Source: Brachybacterium sp042666875
Lineage (GTDB): Bacteria > Actinomycetota > Actinomycetes > Actinomycetales > Dermabacteraceae
NCBI RefSeq assembly: GCF_042666875.1
Contig: NZ_JBHTCX010000017.1
Coordinates: 124,001-188,000 of the forward strand
Reading direction: 5' to 3'
Length of the DNA stretch: 64,000 bases
In this document: positions 50,411-58,744 of the stretch, in pieces
Layout of the letters: every line of letters begins with the position of its first letter
How positions within the stretch are numbered: the stretch's first letter is position 1
Made by a program: the position numbers and the translations under genes
Notes under the pieces: model-generated
What the model was told of the DNA's origin: nothing
The model's input: the letters and a program-made list of their open reading frames with translations, nothing else
Database searches by the model: none

Positions 50411-51019
50411 TCAGCCCAGTTTCCGAGCCAGCGTCGTGATGACGTGCCAGTGCTTCTTGTCGGCCAGGAAGCGGCCATCCTCGTCGCGAACCGTGCGGTC
50501 GATGATCTGGAAGCCGCGGAACATCGCATCGATCTCCTCGAGCGGGAGAGTCGCGATATCGGAGCGCTCGGCCCACGTGTCATTGGTGCCGAACATGTCG
50601 ACCGCCATCACACCCCCGCGCGGAAGGGCGTCGACGAGCTTCGCCCAGGTCGTCGGCAGGGTCGTCGGCCCCAGCAGGCCCAGCGTGTAGGTCGAGTAGA
50701 CGATCTGGGCGCGAGGGAACTCCTCGACCGCCGCGATGTCGGTGTGGTGGAAGTGCACCGAGCCGGGCATGCGTTCGTTCTCCACGAGACGACCGGCCAG
50801 GGTGTCATCGGTGTCGTAGGCGTGCACCGTCCACCCACGGCGCGCGAACTGCAGCGAGTCGGCCCCGGCGCCTGCGCCGAGATCCAGGACGACCCCACGT
50901 TGCCGATCACCGCCGGCCGCCGCGATCGCCTTCGCCACGAGCCGGCGGGCAGGACGGCCCGCCGCATGGGCATTGAGTGCCGCCCAATCAACCTTCTCCG
51001 CCGTATCCATGGCCCTCAT
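50411..51019 (-). CDS. Class I SAM-dependent methyltransferase
   Basis: About 202 residues. Motif I GVVLDLGAGAGADSLQFARR, acidic ligand in VHAYDTDDTLAGRL, then VYSTYTLGLLGP and PRGGVMAVDMFGTND. Resembles small tellurite-resistance/TehB-like methyltransferases, but the acceptor cannot be named. ATG 51019 or 51010 could be the start; neither has a good Shine-Dalgarno and a CATCAT element 6 nt before 51019 slightly favours it. Divergent from mshA, convergent with the monooxygenase. Confidence 0.85.
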   Translation of the reverse strand: MRAMDTAEKVDWAALNAHAAGRPARRLVAKAIAAAGGDRQRGVVLDLGAGAGADSLQFARRGWTVHAYDTDDTLAGRLVENERMPGSVHFHHTDIAAVEEFPRAQIVYSTYTLGLLGPTTLPTTWAKLVDALPRGGVMAVDMFGTNDTWAERSDIATLPLEEIDAMFRGFQIIDRTVRDEDGRFLADKKHWHVITTLARKLG

Positions 51020-51113
51020 GGCTCTATGATGCTGATCGCCGTTTCAACTTCCCGTGACCCAGGACGCCCTTTGTTTCGTCATGGGCGAACAACGGCCTAT
51101 TCTTTCCGCCGCT

Positions 51114-51119
51114 TAGGAT
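51114..51119 (+). promoter_or_regulatory. -10 element of mshA, leaderless start
   Basis: TAGGAT followed by 7 nt and the ATG at 51127. An upstream in-frame ATG at 51118 overlaps the element and is therefore unlikely. Confidence 0.55.
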
Positions 51120-51126
51120 GGCTGGC

Positions 51127-52368
51127 ATGCCTGTCGCTCCGCTGCGCGTCGCCGCGATCTCTCTGCACACCTCGCCTCTGGAGGATCCCGGTGGTGCCGA
51201 TGCCGGGGGGATGAATGTCGTCGTCCTCGAACAGGCGCTGGCGCTCGCGCGCCTCGGCCACCAGGTCGACCTCTTCACCCGCCGCAGCGACCCGGAGGCC
51301 CCGGCCGTGATCGAGGTCGCCGACGGCGTCCGGCTGCACCATCTCGACGCCGGCCCGGCCGCTCCCCTCGCCAAGAGCGACATGGAGCAGGCGATCGCCC
51401 CCTTCCGGGACGCCCTGCACCGGAGCCTCGCCACCGGGACCTGGGACCTCGTCCACTCCCATCACTGGTTCAGCGGGGTCGCCGCCCTGCCCGTCGCGCG
51501 CGAGCTGGGCGTGCCGCACCTGCAGTCCTTCCACTCCGTGGCGGCCCCCGAGGACGCCGAGAGCCTCGACGCCGGGGAGCCCGCGGAATCCGCAGGCCGC
51601 ATCCCGGGTGAGCGCTTCGTCGCCGACGGCTCGGACCTCGTCGTCTCCGTCTCCGAAGCGGAAGCACGCACCATCGGCGAGCGCTACGGCGTCACCGGGG
51701 ACCGGCTCGCCGTGATCCGGCCGGGCGTGGACGTGGATCGTTTCCGTCCGTGCTCCTCGCTGGAGGAGCGGCGCCACTGTCCGACGCTGCTGTTCACCGG
51801 ACGCCTGCAGCCGCTCAAGGCACCCGATCACGCCCTCGAGGTGCTCGCGCACCTCGACCCCGCGCTCGATGCGCGCCTCGTCCTCGCCGGGGGTGCCTCC
51901 CAGGACTTCGAGGAGTACCTCAGCGAGCTCGAGAACCGTGCGGAGGAGCTCGGTGTCACCGACCGCGTGGAGTTCGCCGGGTCGATGGGTCGCGACGAGC
52001 TGGCCGAGGCGATGCGCTGTGCCGGCGCGCTGCTGCTGACGAGCTGGTCCGAGACCTTCGGGCTGGTCGCCCTCGAGGCGCAGGCCAGCGGGACCCCGGT
52101 CGTCGCCTGGCGCTGTGCAGGCGGGGTCCAGGAAGCCGTCGGCCCCGGCGGCGTGGTGCTGAGCAGCCGGGATCCCGATGTCTGGGCGGAGGCCGTGCAG
52201 TCACTGCTCGGCGACGCCGACGGATATGCGAACGCCGTGCGGTCCGCTCGCGACTTCGCGGCCACCCGGACCTGGGAGAGCGGGGCCCAGGCCCTGGCGG
52301 CGCTGTACGCGCGCATCGTCGGCCGCGACGGCGCGGATCATCATCCCTCCGGCGGGGAGTCGGCATGA
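51127..52368 (+). CDS. mshA: MshA-like glycosyltransferase (mycothiol pathway)
   Basis: 413-residue GT4 enzyme resembling D-inositol-3-phosphate glycosyltransferase, which joins GlcNAc to inositol-phosphate in the first step of mycothiol synthesis. The MshA hallmark SLHTSPLEDPGGADAGGMNV is at the N-terminus, followed by LVHSHHWFSGVAALPVAREL, LQSFHSV, FTGRLQPLKAPDHALEVL and SWSETFGLVALEAQASGTP. Start at 51127 from the leaderless -10. Overlaps the MshB-like deacetylase by 4 bp, which strengthens the assignment; sucrose-phosphate-synthase-like alternatives are less likely. Confidence 0.85.
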   Translation: MPVAPLRVAAISLHTSPLEDPGGADAGGMNVVVLEQALALARLGHQVDLFTRRSDPEAPAVIEVADGVRLHHLDAGPAAPLAKSDMEQAIAPFRDALHRSLATGTWDLVHSHHWFSGVAALPVARELGVPHLQSFHSVAAPEDAESLDAGEPAESAGRIPGERFVADGSDLVVSVSEAEARTIGERYGVTGDRLAVIRPGVDVDRFRPCSSLEERRHCPTLLFTGRLQPLKAPDHALEVLAHLDPALDARLVLAGGASQDFEEYLSELENRAEELGVTDRVEFAGSMGRDELAEAMRCAGALLLTSWSETFGLVALEAQASGTPVVAWRCAGGVQEAVGPGGVVLSSRDPDVWAEAVQSLLGDADGYANAVRSARDFAATRTWESGAQALAALYARIVGRDGADHHPSGGESA

Positions 52369-53171
52369 CGCGGGATCCGTGGCAGCTCCTCGACGAGGCC
52401 GGGACCGTGCTCGCCGTCCACGCCCACCCGGACGACGAGTCCCTCTCGAGCGGCGCCCTGATCGCCTCCCTCGCCGCCGCCGGCACCCGGGTGGTGCTGG
52501 TGACCGCGACCCGCGGCGAGGAGGGCGAGATCGTGCCGGGCTCCGTCGCCGCGGACGATCCCCGTTCCCTCGAAGAGATCCGTCAGACGGAGATCGACGC
52601 CGCCACGAACGCGCTCGGCGTCGCCGAACGGCACATGCTCGGCACGGCTCCGGCCCTCGCCGCCGGTGCCGCACCACGCAGGTATCGCGACTCGGGGATG
52701 CAGTGGGTGCGTGACGGGCTCGCCGGCCCGTCCGACACGGCGGGGCCGACGAGCTTCACGCATCGCCCCCTCGAGGACGCGGTGACCGATCTGGTGGCCC
52801 TCCTCGAGCACGTCCGTCCCGATGTGGTGATCGGGTACGACGACGACGGCTCGTACGGGCACCCCGACCACGTCCACGCCCACCACGTGACGCTCGAGGC
52901 CTGCCGGCGCACGGGGATCCCGTTCGTGGAGGTCGCCAGCGGTGAGCGGCCCGCCGGTGAGGAGTCCGCTGGTGAGGAGACCGATGGTGAGAAGACCGGG
53001 ATCTCCTGGCGGGAGCATCCCGGGACGGGCGCTGCCGTGCATCGCGCGATCGACGCCTACCGCACCCAGCTCACCGTGGTCGGCCGGGACGAGAACGGCG
53101 TGGCGATCCGTCATGTCGGCGGCCAGGACGACCTCATCGCGCTGCGGACGGGTCTGCACCCGGTGCGGTGA
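52365..53171 (+). CDS. mshB: MshB-like / PIG-L N-acetylglucosaminyl deacetylase
   Basis: 268-residue zinc deacetylase of the PIG-L (LmbE) family, probably removing acetyl from GlcNAc-inositol, the mycothiol step after MshA. Zinc motif HAHPDDES with HPDD at 21-24, then TATRGEEGEIVPGS, RYRDSGMQW (an MshB mark) and the second metal site GHPDHVHAHH. Between about residues 190 and 212 lies a Glu/Gly-rich insert (GEE-type repeats) not expected in the family. ATG overlaps the mshA stop by 4 bp. A general sugar deacetylase remains possible. Confidence 0.85.
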   Translation: MTRDPWQLLDEAGTVLAVHAHPDDESLSSGALIASLAAAGTRVVLVTATRGEEGEIVPGSVAADDPRSLEEIRQTEIDAATNALGVAERHMLGTAPALAAGAAPRRYRDSGMQWVRDGLAGPSDTAGPTSFTHRPLEDAVTDLVALLEHVRPDVVIGYDDDGSYGHPDHVHAHHVTLEACRRTGIPFVEVASGERPAGEESAGEETDGEKTGISWREHPGTGAAVHRAIDAYRTQLTVVGRDENGVAIRHVGGQDDLIALRTGLHPVR

Positions 53172-53200
53172 TCGGGATCGGCGCAGCGACCCCCGGCCGC

Positions 53201-53923
53201 TCAGCCCCGGACCGTCACGTCCAGCAGCGTCGGCAGATGGTCAGAGGCGCCGGCCAGACGCTCCGCGGGGACCCGCTGCGTCGAGGTGACCGCCCCGGCT
53301 CGGCGCACCTGCACCGCGGGCGTGGTCATCACCGCGTCGATCCGTCGGAGAGGACGGGCCGCCGGGAAGGTGAGCTCCGAGGGCTCCGCAGGGTCCTCCA
53401 GCACCGGCGCGAGGAGGCGGCGGGCCGCACCGTCGGCCGTCTCGTTCAGATCCCCGCCGACGATCACCGGCGCGCCCGCCCCGCGCACCAGCGCGCTGAG
53501 GTGCTCGGCGTGGGCGATGCGGTTCTCCTCCTGCAGCGCGAGATGCGTGGAGGAGACGACGACCGCGCCGCCACCGGGCACCGAGAGCCGCACGGCGGCC
53601 ACCCCACGCGGGTAGGTCGAGTTCAGGTCGCTCAGCCGCTGGGCGACGGGATGGGCGCCGCGCCGGATCACCTGCCGGGCGATCTCGTCGCTCGCCAGGA
53701 TCGCCAGCCCCCGGCCGCCCGCGCCGCCGACCAGGACGCGCAGTCCGGTCTGCCCGGCGAACCAGGCCAGCCGCGCCGTCGGCAGCACGAACCGCGGCGC
53801 TTCCTGCATCAGCAGCACGTCGGGCTCGAGGTCGACGATCGTCTCGATCGCGGCCCGCAGGTCGCCCCGGAGCTCCCACAGGTTCCAGCTGAGGATGCGC
53901 AGATCCCAGCCTCGCTCCGACAC
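53201..53923 (-). CDS. Endonuclease/exonuclease/phosphatase-family protein
   Basis: 240-residue DNase I-like fold metallo-hydrolase. Motifs in order: RILSWNLWELRG, VLLMQEAPRF (Glu metal ligand), VVSSTHLALQEE, VIVGGDLNETADG and the C-terminal GASDHLPTLLDV (His). No signal peptide or membrane segment. Substrate could be nucleic acid, inositol phosphate or phospholipid. GTG 53923, seven bases after GAGGAGA, 2 bp after the upstream ADP-ribosylglycohydrolase stop, so co-transcribed with it. Confidence 0.87.
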   Translation of the reverse strand: MSERGWDLRILSWNLWELRGDLRAAIETIVDLEPDVLLMQEAPRFVLPTARLAWFAGQTGLRVLVGGAGGRGLAILASDEIARQVIRRGAHPVAQRLSDLNSTYPRGVAAVRLSVPGGGAVVVSSTHLALQEENRIAHAEHLSALVRGAGAPVIVGGDLNETADGAARRLLAPVLEDPAEPSELTFPAARPLRRIDAVMTTPAVQVRRAGAVTSTQRVPAERLAGASDHLPTLLDVTVRG

Positions 53924-53925
53924 GA

Positions 53926-54990
53926 TCAGTTCTCCTCGCCGGCAGGGGCGAGCATCGGCTCGAGCACCTGGTCGACCAGGCCGATCAGTTCGTCGACCTC
54001 GTAGCCGGGCCAGCCGAAGAGCATGCGCCGCCATTCCGGCGGCGCCGACTTCGGCCCCAGCGCGGCCCCGAGCAGGGCGCCGGTGATGCAGGCGACGGTG
54101 TCCGTGTCGTACCCGGCGCGGGCCGCCGCATCCAGGGCGGCGACCATGGCGTCGCGCTGGTCGAACTTGCCCTGCGGGATCGGGCTGACCACGGTGATCG
54201 CGGACCACGCCGCCTGGAACGCGCCGACGACCCAACCGTTGCGCCGGAACGAGACGGGGGTCCCGGCCTCGGCCTCCTCGATGCGGTCGATCCACAGCGC
54301 CCGGCGCTCGTCGTCCAGCCGGGACAGGCCGCGGCGCACGTCGAGCTCCCCGGTGAGGATCGCGTGGCGCACCGCGAAGCCCCACAGCATGCAGGCCTCG
54401 GTGGCATCGGGATGGACGTGTGTGAGCCGGCACACCACGTCGATCGCGTCGGCCACGTCGTCGTCGGACGAGAGCAGGTAGGGCAGGACCGCGACGTGGG
54501 TGCGCATCAGCGACCCGTTGCCGGCATTGGCCGGAAGCTCCTCGTGCGCACCGGCCGCCGCGGCGCGGAAGTCCGCCGCCCTGGGCGCGTAGTGACCGTC
54601 CGCCCACGCCAGGTCCGCGGCGCGACGCACCACCGTCGAGGTGAGCGTGCCGATATCCGGTGTGCCCAGCGACCAGGAGTACCACTCGCGGGCGATGTGA
54701 TCTTGAGCGGATTCGATGCGCAGATCGTGCCCGTCCGGCGCGGAGATCGCGGCCTCCAGCACCACGATCGCCATGGACGTGTCGTCGGTCCACTCCCCCG
54801 GTTGCCAGCCCAGCACTCCGCCACCGATCATGCCGATGTCCTCGGAGGCCACCACCGGAGCGTGGAACTCGTACGGGGCGCCGAGAGCGTCTCCCGTGGC
54901 CGCCGCCACCACGGAACCGATGGCGCGCTGGCGCTGCACCGGGGTCAGCCCTGGTCCCCTGGTCTCTGCAGCGTCGGTCCTCACGCTCAC
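53926..54990 (-). CDS. ADP-ribosylglycohydrolase family protein
   Basis: 354-residue DraG/ARH-type hydrolase that would remove ADP-ribose from proteins or small molecules using two magnesium ions. N-terminal RAIGSVVAAATGDALGAPYE, metal motif PGEWTDDTSMAIVVLEA, NAGNGSLMRTHVAVL and the C-terminal metal site AGYDTDTVACITGALLGAALG. GTG 54990 (or 54984) chosen; ATGs further upstream lie in the neighbouring promoter. Divergent from the membrane protein gene. Its target here is unknown. Confidence 0.88.
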   Translation of the reverse strand: MSVRTDAAETRGPGLTPVQRQRAIGSVVAAATGDALGAPYEFHAPVVASEDIGMIGGGVLGWQPGEWTDDTSMAIVVLEAAISAPDGHDLRIESAQDHIAREWYSWSLGTPDIGTLTSTVVRRAADLAWADGHYAPRAADFRAAAAGAHEELPANAGNGSLMRTHVAVLPYLLSSDDDVADAIDVVCRLTHVHPDATEACMLWGFAVRHAILTGELDVRRGLSRLDDERRALWIDRIEEAEAGTPVSFRRNGWVVGAFQAAWSAITVVSPIPQGKFDQRDAMVAALDAAARAGYDTDTVACITGALLGAALGPKSAPPEWRRMLFGWPGYEVDELIGLVDQVLEPMLAPAGEEN

Positions 54991-55028
54991 ATCGTTCCAC
55001 ACCGACCGGAATGGTTCCTGAGCCCCGC

Positions 55029-55034
55029 TACCCT
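55029..55034 (+). promoter_or_regulatory. -10 element for the membrane protein gene
   Basis: TACCCT lies 23 nt before the ATG at 55058, giving a short leader that contains GAAGGAG. Confidence 0.45.
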
Positions 55035-55057
55035 GAGAGGGACTTCGAAGGAGTTCC

Positions 55058-55873
55058 ATGACCGACACCTCCGGCCGCCCCGGCACCACGGGCCAGCCCG
55101 CGGAGCAGGCCTGCGCCGACCCGCACGACCACACCGGCCACGACCACCCGCCCACAGGCGCCGACCTGGTGCGCGGCCTGGTCCAGGGCTACTCGATCCT
55201 CGCCCTGATCATCCCCGTGCTCGGGGTGGTCCTGCTGCTGGCGATCCTGCCGCTGGCCCCCACCAGCCCCGTGGTGCTCCTGCTGGGCGTCGCCCTGGGC
55301 GCCTCGCACCTGCTCGCCCTGGTCGCGACCAGCCTGTTCGTCGCGCGCACCCGCCGGCAGCTGGCCGTGAACCCAGGGCTGCTCGCGGTGCGCAGCACGA
55401 TCGAGGAGGTGCTGCGCGTGGCCGCGGTGCTGCTGGCGATGCTGCTGTGGCCGGCGGACATCCGCGCCGAGCTCGGCGTGTGGGTCGGCGCGGGCGCGGC
55501 CATCGTGTGGCTGGCCCTGGCCACGGTGCAGACGGTCGCGACCCGTCGCCGCATCGCGCGCCCCTCGCAATGGTCCGAGGACGCCGTCTCGACGCTGCTC
55601 GCAGGACGCGTCGGCGCCCGCTCCACCGTGATCATGCGGCTGCTGGACGTGATCGGCACCGTGGCCTTCCAGGTGGGAGCGACCGCCCTGGTGATCATGT
55701 CCCCGGTCCTCGCCATCGGCACCGCGGTCCTCTCCGTCGGCTCGGGCCTGTCCACCCTGGTCATCCAGCGCCGGCCGCCGGCGCAGCGCTCCCGGTCCCC
55801 CTGGGCGTACGCCCCGCTCGTGATCGGCCTGCTGACCCTCGCCCTCGCCTCGCTGGGTCTGGCGACCCCCTGA
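55058..55873 (+). CDS. Integral membrane protein of unknown function
   Basis: 271 residues with five to six hydrophobic segments (ILALIIPVLGVVLLLAILPL, VVLLLGVALGASHLLALVA, VLRVAAVLLAMLLWP, VWVGAGAAIVWLALATVQ, VIGTVAFQVGATALVIMSPV and a final one). The N-terminal 35 residues are cytoplasmic-looking and His/Asp-rich (DPHDHTGHDHPP), a possible metal-binding tail. No family recognised. ATG 55058 behind GAAGGAG. The M13 peptidase follows after 48 bp. Confidence 0.8.
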   Translation: MTDTSGRPGTTGQPAEQACADPHDHTGHDHPPTGADLVRGLVQGYSILALIIPVLGVVLLLAILPLAPTSPVVLLLGVALGASHLLALVATSLFVARTRRQLAVNPGLLAVRSTIEEVLRVAAVLLAMLLWPADIRAELGVWVGAGAAIVWLALATVQTVATRRRIARPSQWSEDAVSTLLAGRVGARSTVIMRLLDVIGTVAFQVGATALVIMSPVLAIGTAVLSVGSGLSTLVIQRRPPAQRSRSPWAYAPLVIGLLTLALASLGLATP

Positions 55874-55921
55874 CGGCGCACCCCCCCACACCTGTCCCCT
55901 CCGTCCGATCCCGCAGGAGCG

Positions 55922-57970
55922 ATGATGACCACTGCCCCCTCGTCCGAGACCACCGTGAACTCCGGCCTCGTCCTCGACCAGGTCGATCCGGGCATCCGCC
56001 TCCAGGACGACCTCTTCGGCCACGTCAACGGGCGATGGCTGCGCGAGCACCGGATCCCGGCGGACCGCTCCAGCGACGGAGCCTTCCATCAGCTGCGCGA
56101 CCTCTCCGAGGAGCGGGTGCGGGAGATCGTCGAGCAGGCGGCGGCAGAGGTCGAGCAGGCGGCGGGGACCGGGGACGGGGCCGCCGAGGGAGCACCCGTC
56201 ACCGACCGCGGCCGCGTCGGCGCGCTGTACCGCATGTTCATGGACACCGAGGCGATCGAGGCGGCCGGTACCGCGCCCCTCGAGGACATGCTGAGCGCCA
56301 TCACCGCGGCCGACGACCTCGAGGCCATCACCCGCACCATGGCCGCCCCGGATTCGGGCGCGAGCGCCCTGCTGGCCTACGTGTGGACCGACGACCACGA
56401 TTCCTCCAGCTACCAGGTCAAACTGCATCAGGGCGGGCTCGGCCTGCCCGATGAGTCCTACTACCGCGAGGAGCACTACGGGCAGATCCGCGAGGCCTAC
56501 ACCGAGCACCTGGCCGCTCTCGCCCGCCTGACCGGCCTGCCCGGCCGCGAGGGCCTGGTCGAGGGCGATGCGGACGCACAGGCCACCGCGGTGATGGACT
56601 TCGAGACCCGCCTGGCCGGATGCCACGTCGACGTCGTGCGCCTGCGCGACCGCGAGAAGTCCTACAACCCGATGGACGAGGCGCAGCGCCGCGAGCTGGC
56701 CCCGGCCTTCCCCTGGACCGCCTACATCGAGGGCACCGGCGCCCCGGAATCGGTCTTCGACGTGGTCTCGGTCGGCCAGCCCGAGTTCGTCTCCGCCGCT
56801 GCCGAGCTGCTGGCCGGCGAGGACCTCGCCGTGCTGCGCACCTGGCTGGCCCTCCACGCCGTCTCCTCGTACGCCCCCTACCTGCCCGCGGCCATCGTCG
56901 AGGAGGACTTCGCCTTCTTCGGGAAGGTGCTCTCCGGCGCCGAGGAGCTGCGCGAGCGCTGGAAGCGCGGCGTCGCTTTCGTCGAGGGCGCCGTGGGCTT
57001 CGCCGTCGGCCGCGAGTACGTCGACCGCCACTTCCCGCCGGCCCACAAGGAGCGCATGACCGCCCTGGTCGATGCTCTGCTGGAGGCCTACCGCAGCTCG
57101 ATCGGGACCCTGGAGTGGATGACGCCGGCCACCCGGGAGAAGGCGCTGGCCAAGCTCGAGAAGTTCACCCCCAAGATCGGCTACCCCGAGCGCTGGCGCG
57201 AGTACGACGGGCTCGAGGTGGTCCCCGGCGACCTGGTCGCCACCGCGCGCGCCGCACGCCGCTTCGACGCCGACTACGAGTACGCCAAGGTCGGCGGCCC
57301 CATCGACGAGACCGAGTGGCACATGACGCCGCAGACGGTCAACGCCTACTACAACCCCGGGCGCAACGAGATCGTCTTCCCCGCCGCCATCCTGCAGCCG
57401 CCGTTCTTCGACGGCGAGGCGGAGGACGCCGTGAACTTCGGCGGCATCGGCGCGGTCATCGGCCACGAGGTCGGCCACGGCTTCGACGACCAGGGCTCGA
57501 AGTACGACGGGGACGGCAACCTGGTCACCTGGTGGACGGCCGAGGACCGTCAGGCCTTCGACGACCGCGCCGCCACCCTCATCGCCCAGTACTCCGAGCT
57601 CTCCCCGCGCGACCTCGACGACTCCCACCGCGTCAACGGCGCCCTCACCATCGGCGAGAACATCGGCGACCTCGGCGGTCTCTCCATCGCCGTGAAGGCA
57701 TACCTGGCCAGCAGGTCCGCCGAGGGGGCCGCGGCCGAACTGGACGGGTACACCGGTCTGCAGCGCATCTTCCTGTCCTGGGCGACGGTGTGGCGGGGCA
57801 AGAACCGCACGCAGGAGGCGATCCGCCGGCTCGCGGTGGACCCGCACGCGCCGATGGAGTTCCGCTGCAACACGGTCGCCGGCCATCTCGACGAGTTCCA
57901 CAGCGCCTTCGGCGTGCGCGAGGGCGACGGGATGTACCGCGCCCCCGAGGAGCGGGTGTCGATCTGGTGA
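55922..57970 (+). CDS. M13-family zinc metallopeptidase (neprilysin/PepO-like)
   Basis: 682-residue endopeptidase with the full M13 domain pair. N-terminal LQDDLFGHVNGRWLREHRIP, then VNAYYNPGRNEIVFPAAILQ, the zinc motif VIGHEVGHGFDDQGS (HEVGH at 515-519), GENIGDLGG carrying the third ligand, and the C-terminal MEFRCNTVAGHLDEF. No signal peptide, so probably cytoplasmic like bacterial PepO. ATG 55922 or 55925 behind CAGGAG. Likely degrades small peptides. Confidence 0.96.
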   Translation: MMTTAPSSETTVNSGLVLDQVDPGIRLQDDLFGHVNGRWLREHRIPADRSSDGAFHQLRDLSEERVREIVEQAAAEVEQAAGTGDGAAEGAPVTDRGRVGALYRMFMDTEAIEAAGTAPLEDMLSAITAADDLEAITRTMAAPDSGASALLAYVWTDDHDSSSYQVKLHQGGLGLPDESYYREEHYGQIREAYTEHLAALARLTGLPGREGLVEGDADAQATAVMDFETRLAGCHVDVVRLRDREKSYNPMDEAQRRELAPAFPWTAYIEGTGAPESVFDVVSVGQPEFVSAAAELLAGEDLAVLRTWLALHAVSSYAPYLPAAIVEEDFAFFGKVLSGAEELRERWKRGVAFVEGAVGFAVGREYVDRHFPPAHKERMTALVDALLEAYRSSIGTLEWMTPATREKALAKLEKFTPKIGYPERWREYDGLEVVPGDLVATARAARRFDADYEYAKVGGPIDETEWHMTPQTVNAYYNPGRNEIVFPAAILQPPFFDGEAEDAVNFGGIGAVIGHEVGHGFDDQGSKYDGDGNLVTWWTAEDRQAFDDRAATLIAQYSELSPRDLDDSHRVNGALTIGENIGDLGGLSIAVKAYLASRSAEGAAAELDGYTGLQRIFLSWATVWRGKNRTQEAIRRLAVDPHAPMEFRCNTVAGHLDEFHSAFGVREGDGMYRAPEERVSIW

Positions 57971-57989
57971 GCACGACGGTGAGGATCCC

Positions 57990-58556
57990 GTGAGGCCCGA
58001 GGCGCCGTTCTACGTCGGCACCACCAGGCCCTCCTGGGTCGGGTGGACCCGCATCGCCCTGACCCTGCTGTTCGGTGCGGTCCTGGCGCTGGTGCTGGCC
58101 CAGCGCGGCCTCGTGGCCGCCGTGCCGCCGGCCGCCGGGGTGTTCGCACTGCTGGCGCTGTGGACCTGGATGGGCCAGCACACGCGCTTCATCGTCGACG
58201 ACCGCGGCCTCACGGTGAGCCTCGGCGGTTTCCTCCCGCGCCCGACGTGGCCGCTGGCCGGCTTCCGCACCGTCCAGTACCGCATCGTGCCGCAGCCGGC
58301 CGTCGGGGCAAGCCTCGGCGGCTACGGATGGCGCCGCGGCATGGTGATCCCCGCCCGGCCCGAGGAGCTGCGGCCCGTCGGCGACCGGAAGCTGCTGACC
58401 GGCGGTGAGACGCGGCAGTCCTACCGCATGGTCGTCACCCGGCCGGGGACCATGGTCGAGATCGTCGGCCGCGAGGGCACCGGGTATCTGCTGACGCCCG
58501 AGGACCCCGAGGCGACGGCCGCGGCCATCGACCAGGCGATCCGGGCGCGGCGCTGA
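57990..58556 (+). CDS. PH-like membrane protein of unknown function
   Basis: 188 residues from GTG 57990. Two adjacent membrane segments (ALTLLFGAVLALVLAQRGL; AGVFALLALWTWMGQ), then a small PH-like domain (FIVDDRGLTVSLGGFLPRPT; MVEIVGREGTGYLLTPED), a common actinobacterial arrangement. Two charged termini face the cytoplasm. Function unknown. Lies 19 bp after the peptidase; the TPP riboswitch follows. Confidence 0.75.
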   Translation: MRPEAPFYVGTTRPSWVGWTRIALTLLFGAVLALVLAQRGLVAAVPPAAGVFALLALWTWMGQHTRFIVDDRGLTVSLGGFLPRPTWPLAGFRTVQYRIVPQPAVGASLGGYGWRRGMVIPARPEELRPVGDRKLLTGGETRQSYRMVVTRPGTMVEIVGREGTGYLLTPEDPEATAAAIDQAIRARR

Positions 58557-58573
58557 CGCCACCGCCGAGGGAG

Positions 58574-58579
58574 TATCCT
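58574..58579 (+). promoter_or_regulatory. -10 element of the thiamine transporter operon
   Basis: TATCCT lies about 17 nt before the start of the TPP aptamer; the -35 (GCTGAC region) is weak. Confidence 0.45.
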
Positions 58580-58595
58580 GAGTGCCGGTCATCCA

Positions 58596-58686
58596 CTGAC
58601 AGGGGAGCACCAACGGGGTGCTGAGAGTGCGCGAACCTGCGCAGACCCTCGAACCTGATCCGGTTCACACCGGCGTAGGGAGTCGG
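58596..58686 (+). ncRNA. TPP riboswitch (THI element)
   Basis: Thiamine-pyrophosphate-sensing aptamer. The conserved pieces occur in order: GGGGAGCACC pairing with GGTGC, the CTGAGA core, GACCCT, the pyrophosphate-side ACCTGATCCGG, and CCGGCGTAGGGA closing P1. It lies directly upstream of ykoE and ykoDC, so TPP presumably turns down uptake of a thiamine precursor. Confidence 0.93.
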
Positions 58687-58719
58687 GATATCCGTGCGGC
58701 ATCGATGATGCCGTGCGCC

Positions 58720-58737
58720 CCTTCCGTGAGAGGAAGG
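58720..58737 (+). promoter_or_regulatory. Shine-Dalgarno-sequestering hairpin of the TPP riboswitch
   Basis: CCTTCC, 6-nt loop, GGAAGG. The right arm is the ykoE Shine-Dalgarno (GAAGGAG). A second hairpin (CGGCATC, GAT, GATGCCG; 58697-58713) lies between it and the aptamer. Together they look like a translational expression platform. Confidence 0.65.
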
Positions 58738-58744
58738 AGAAGTG

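Noticed and set aside
58697..58713. Rho-independent terminator of the TPP riboswitch
   Set aside because: The stem (CGGCATC/GATGCCG) has no U-tract, and a Shine-Dalgarno-sequestering hairpin follows, so translational control fits better.
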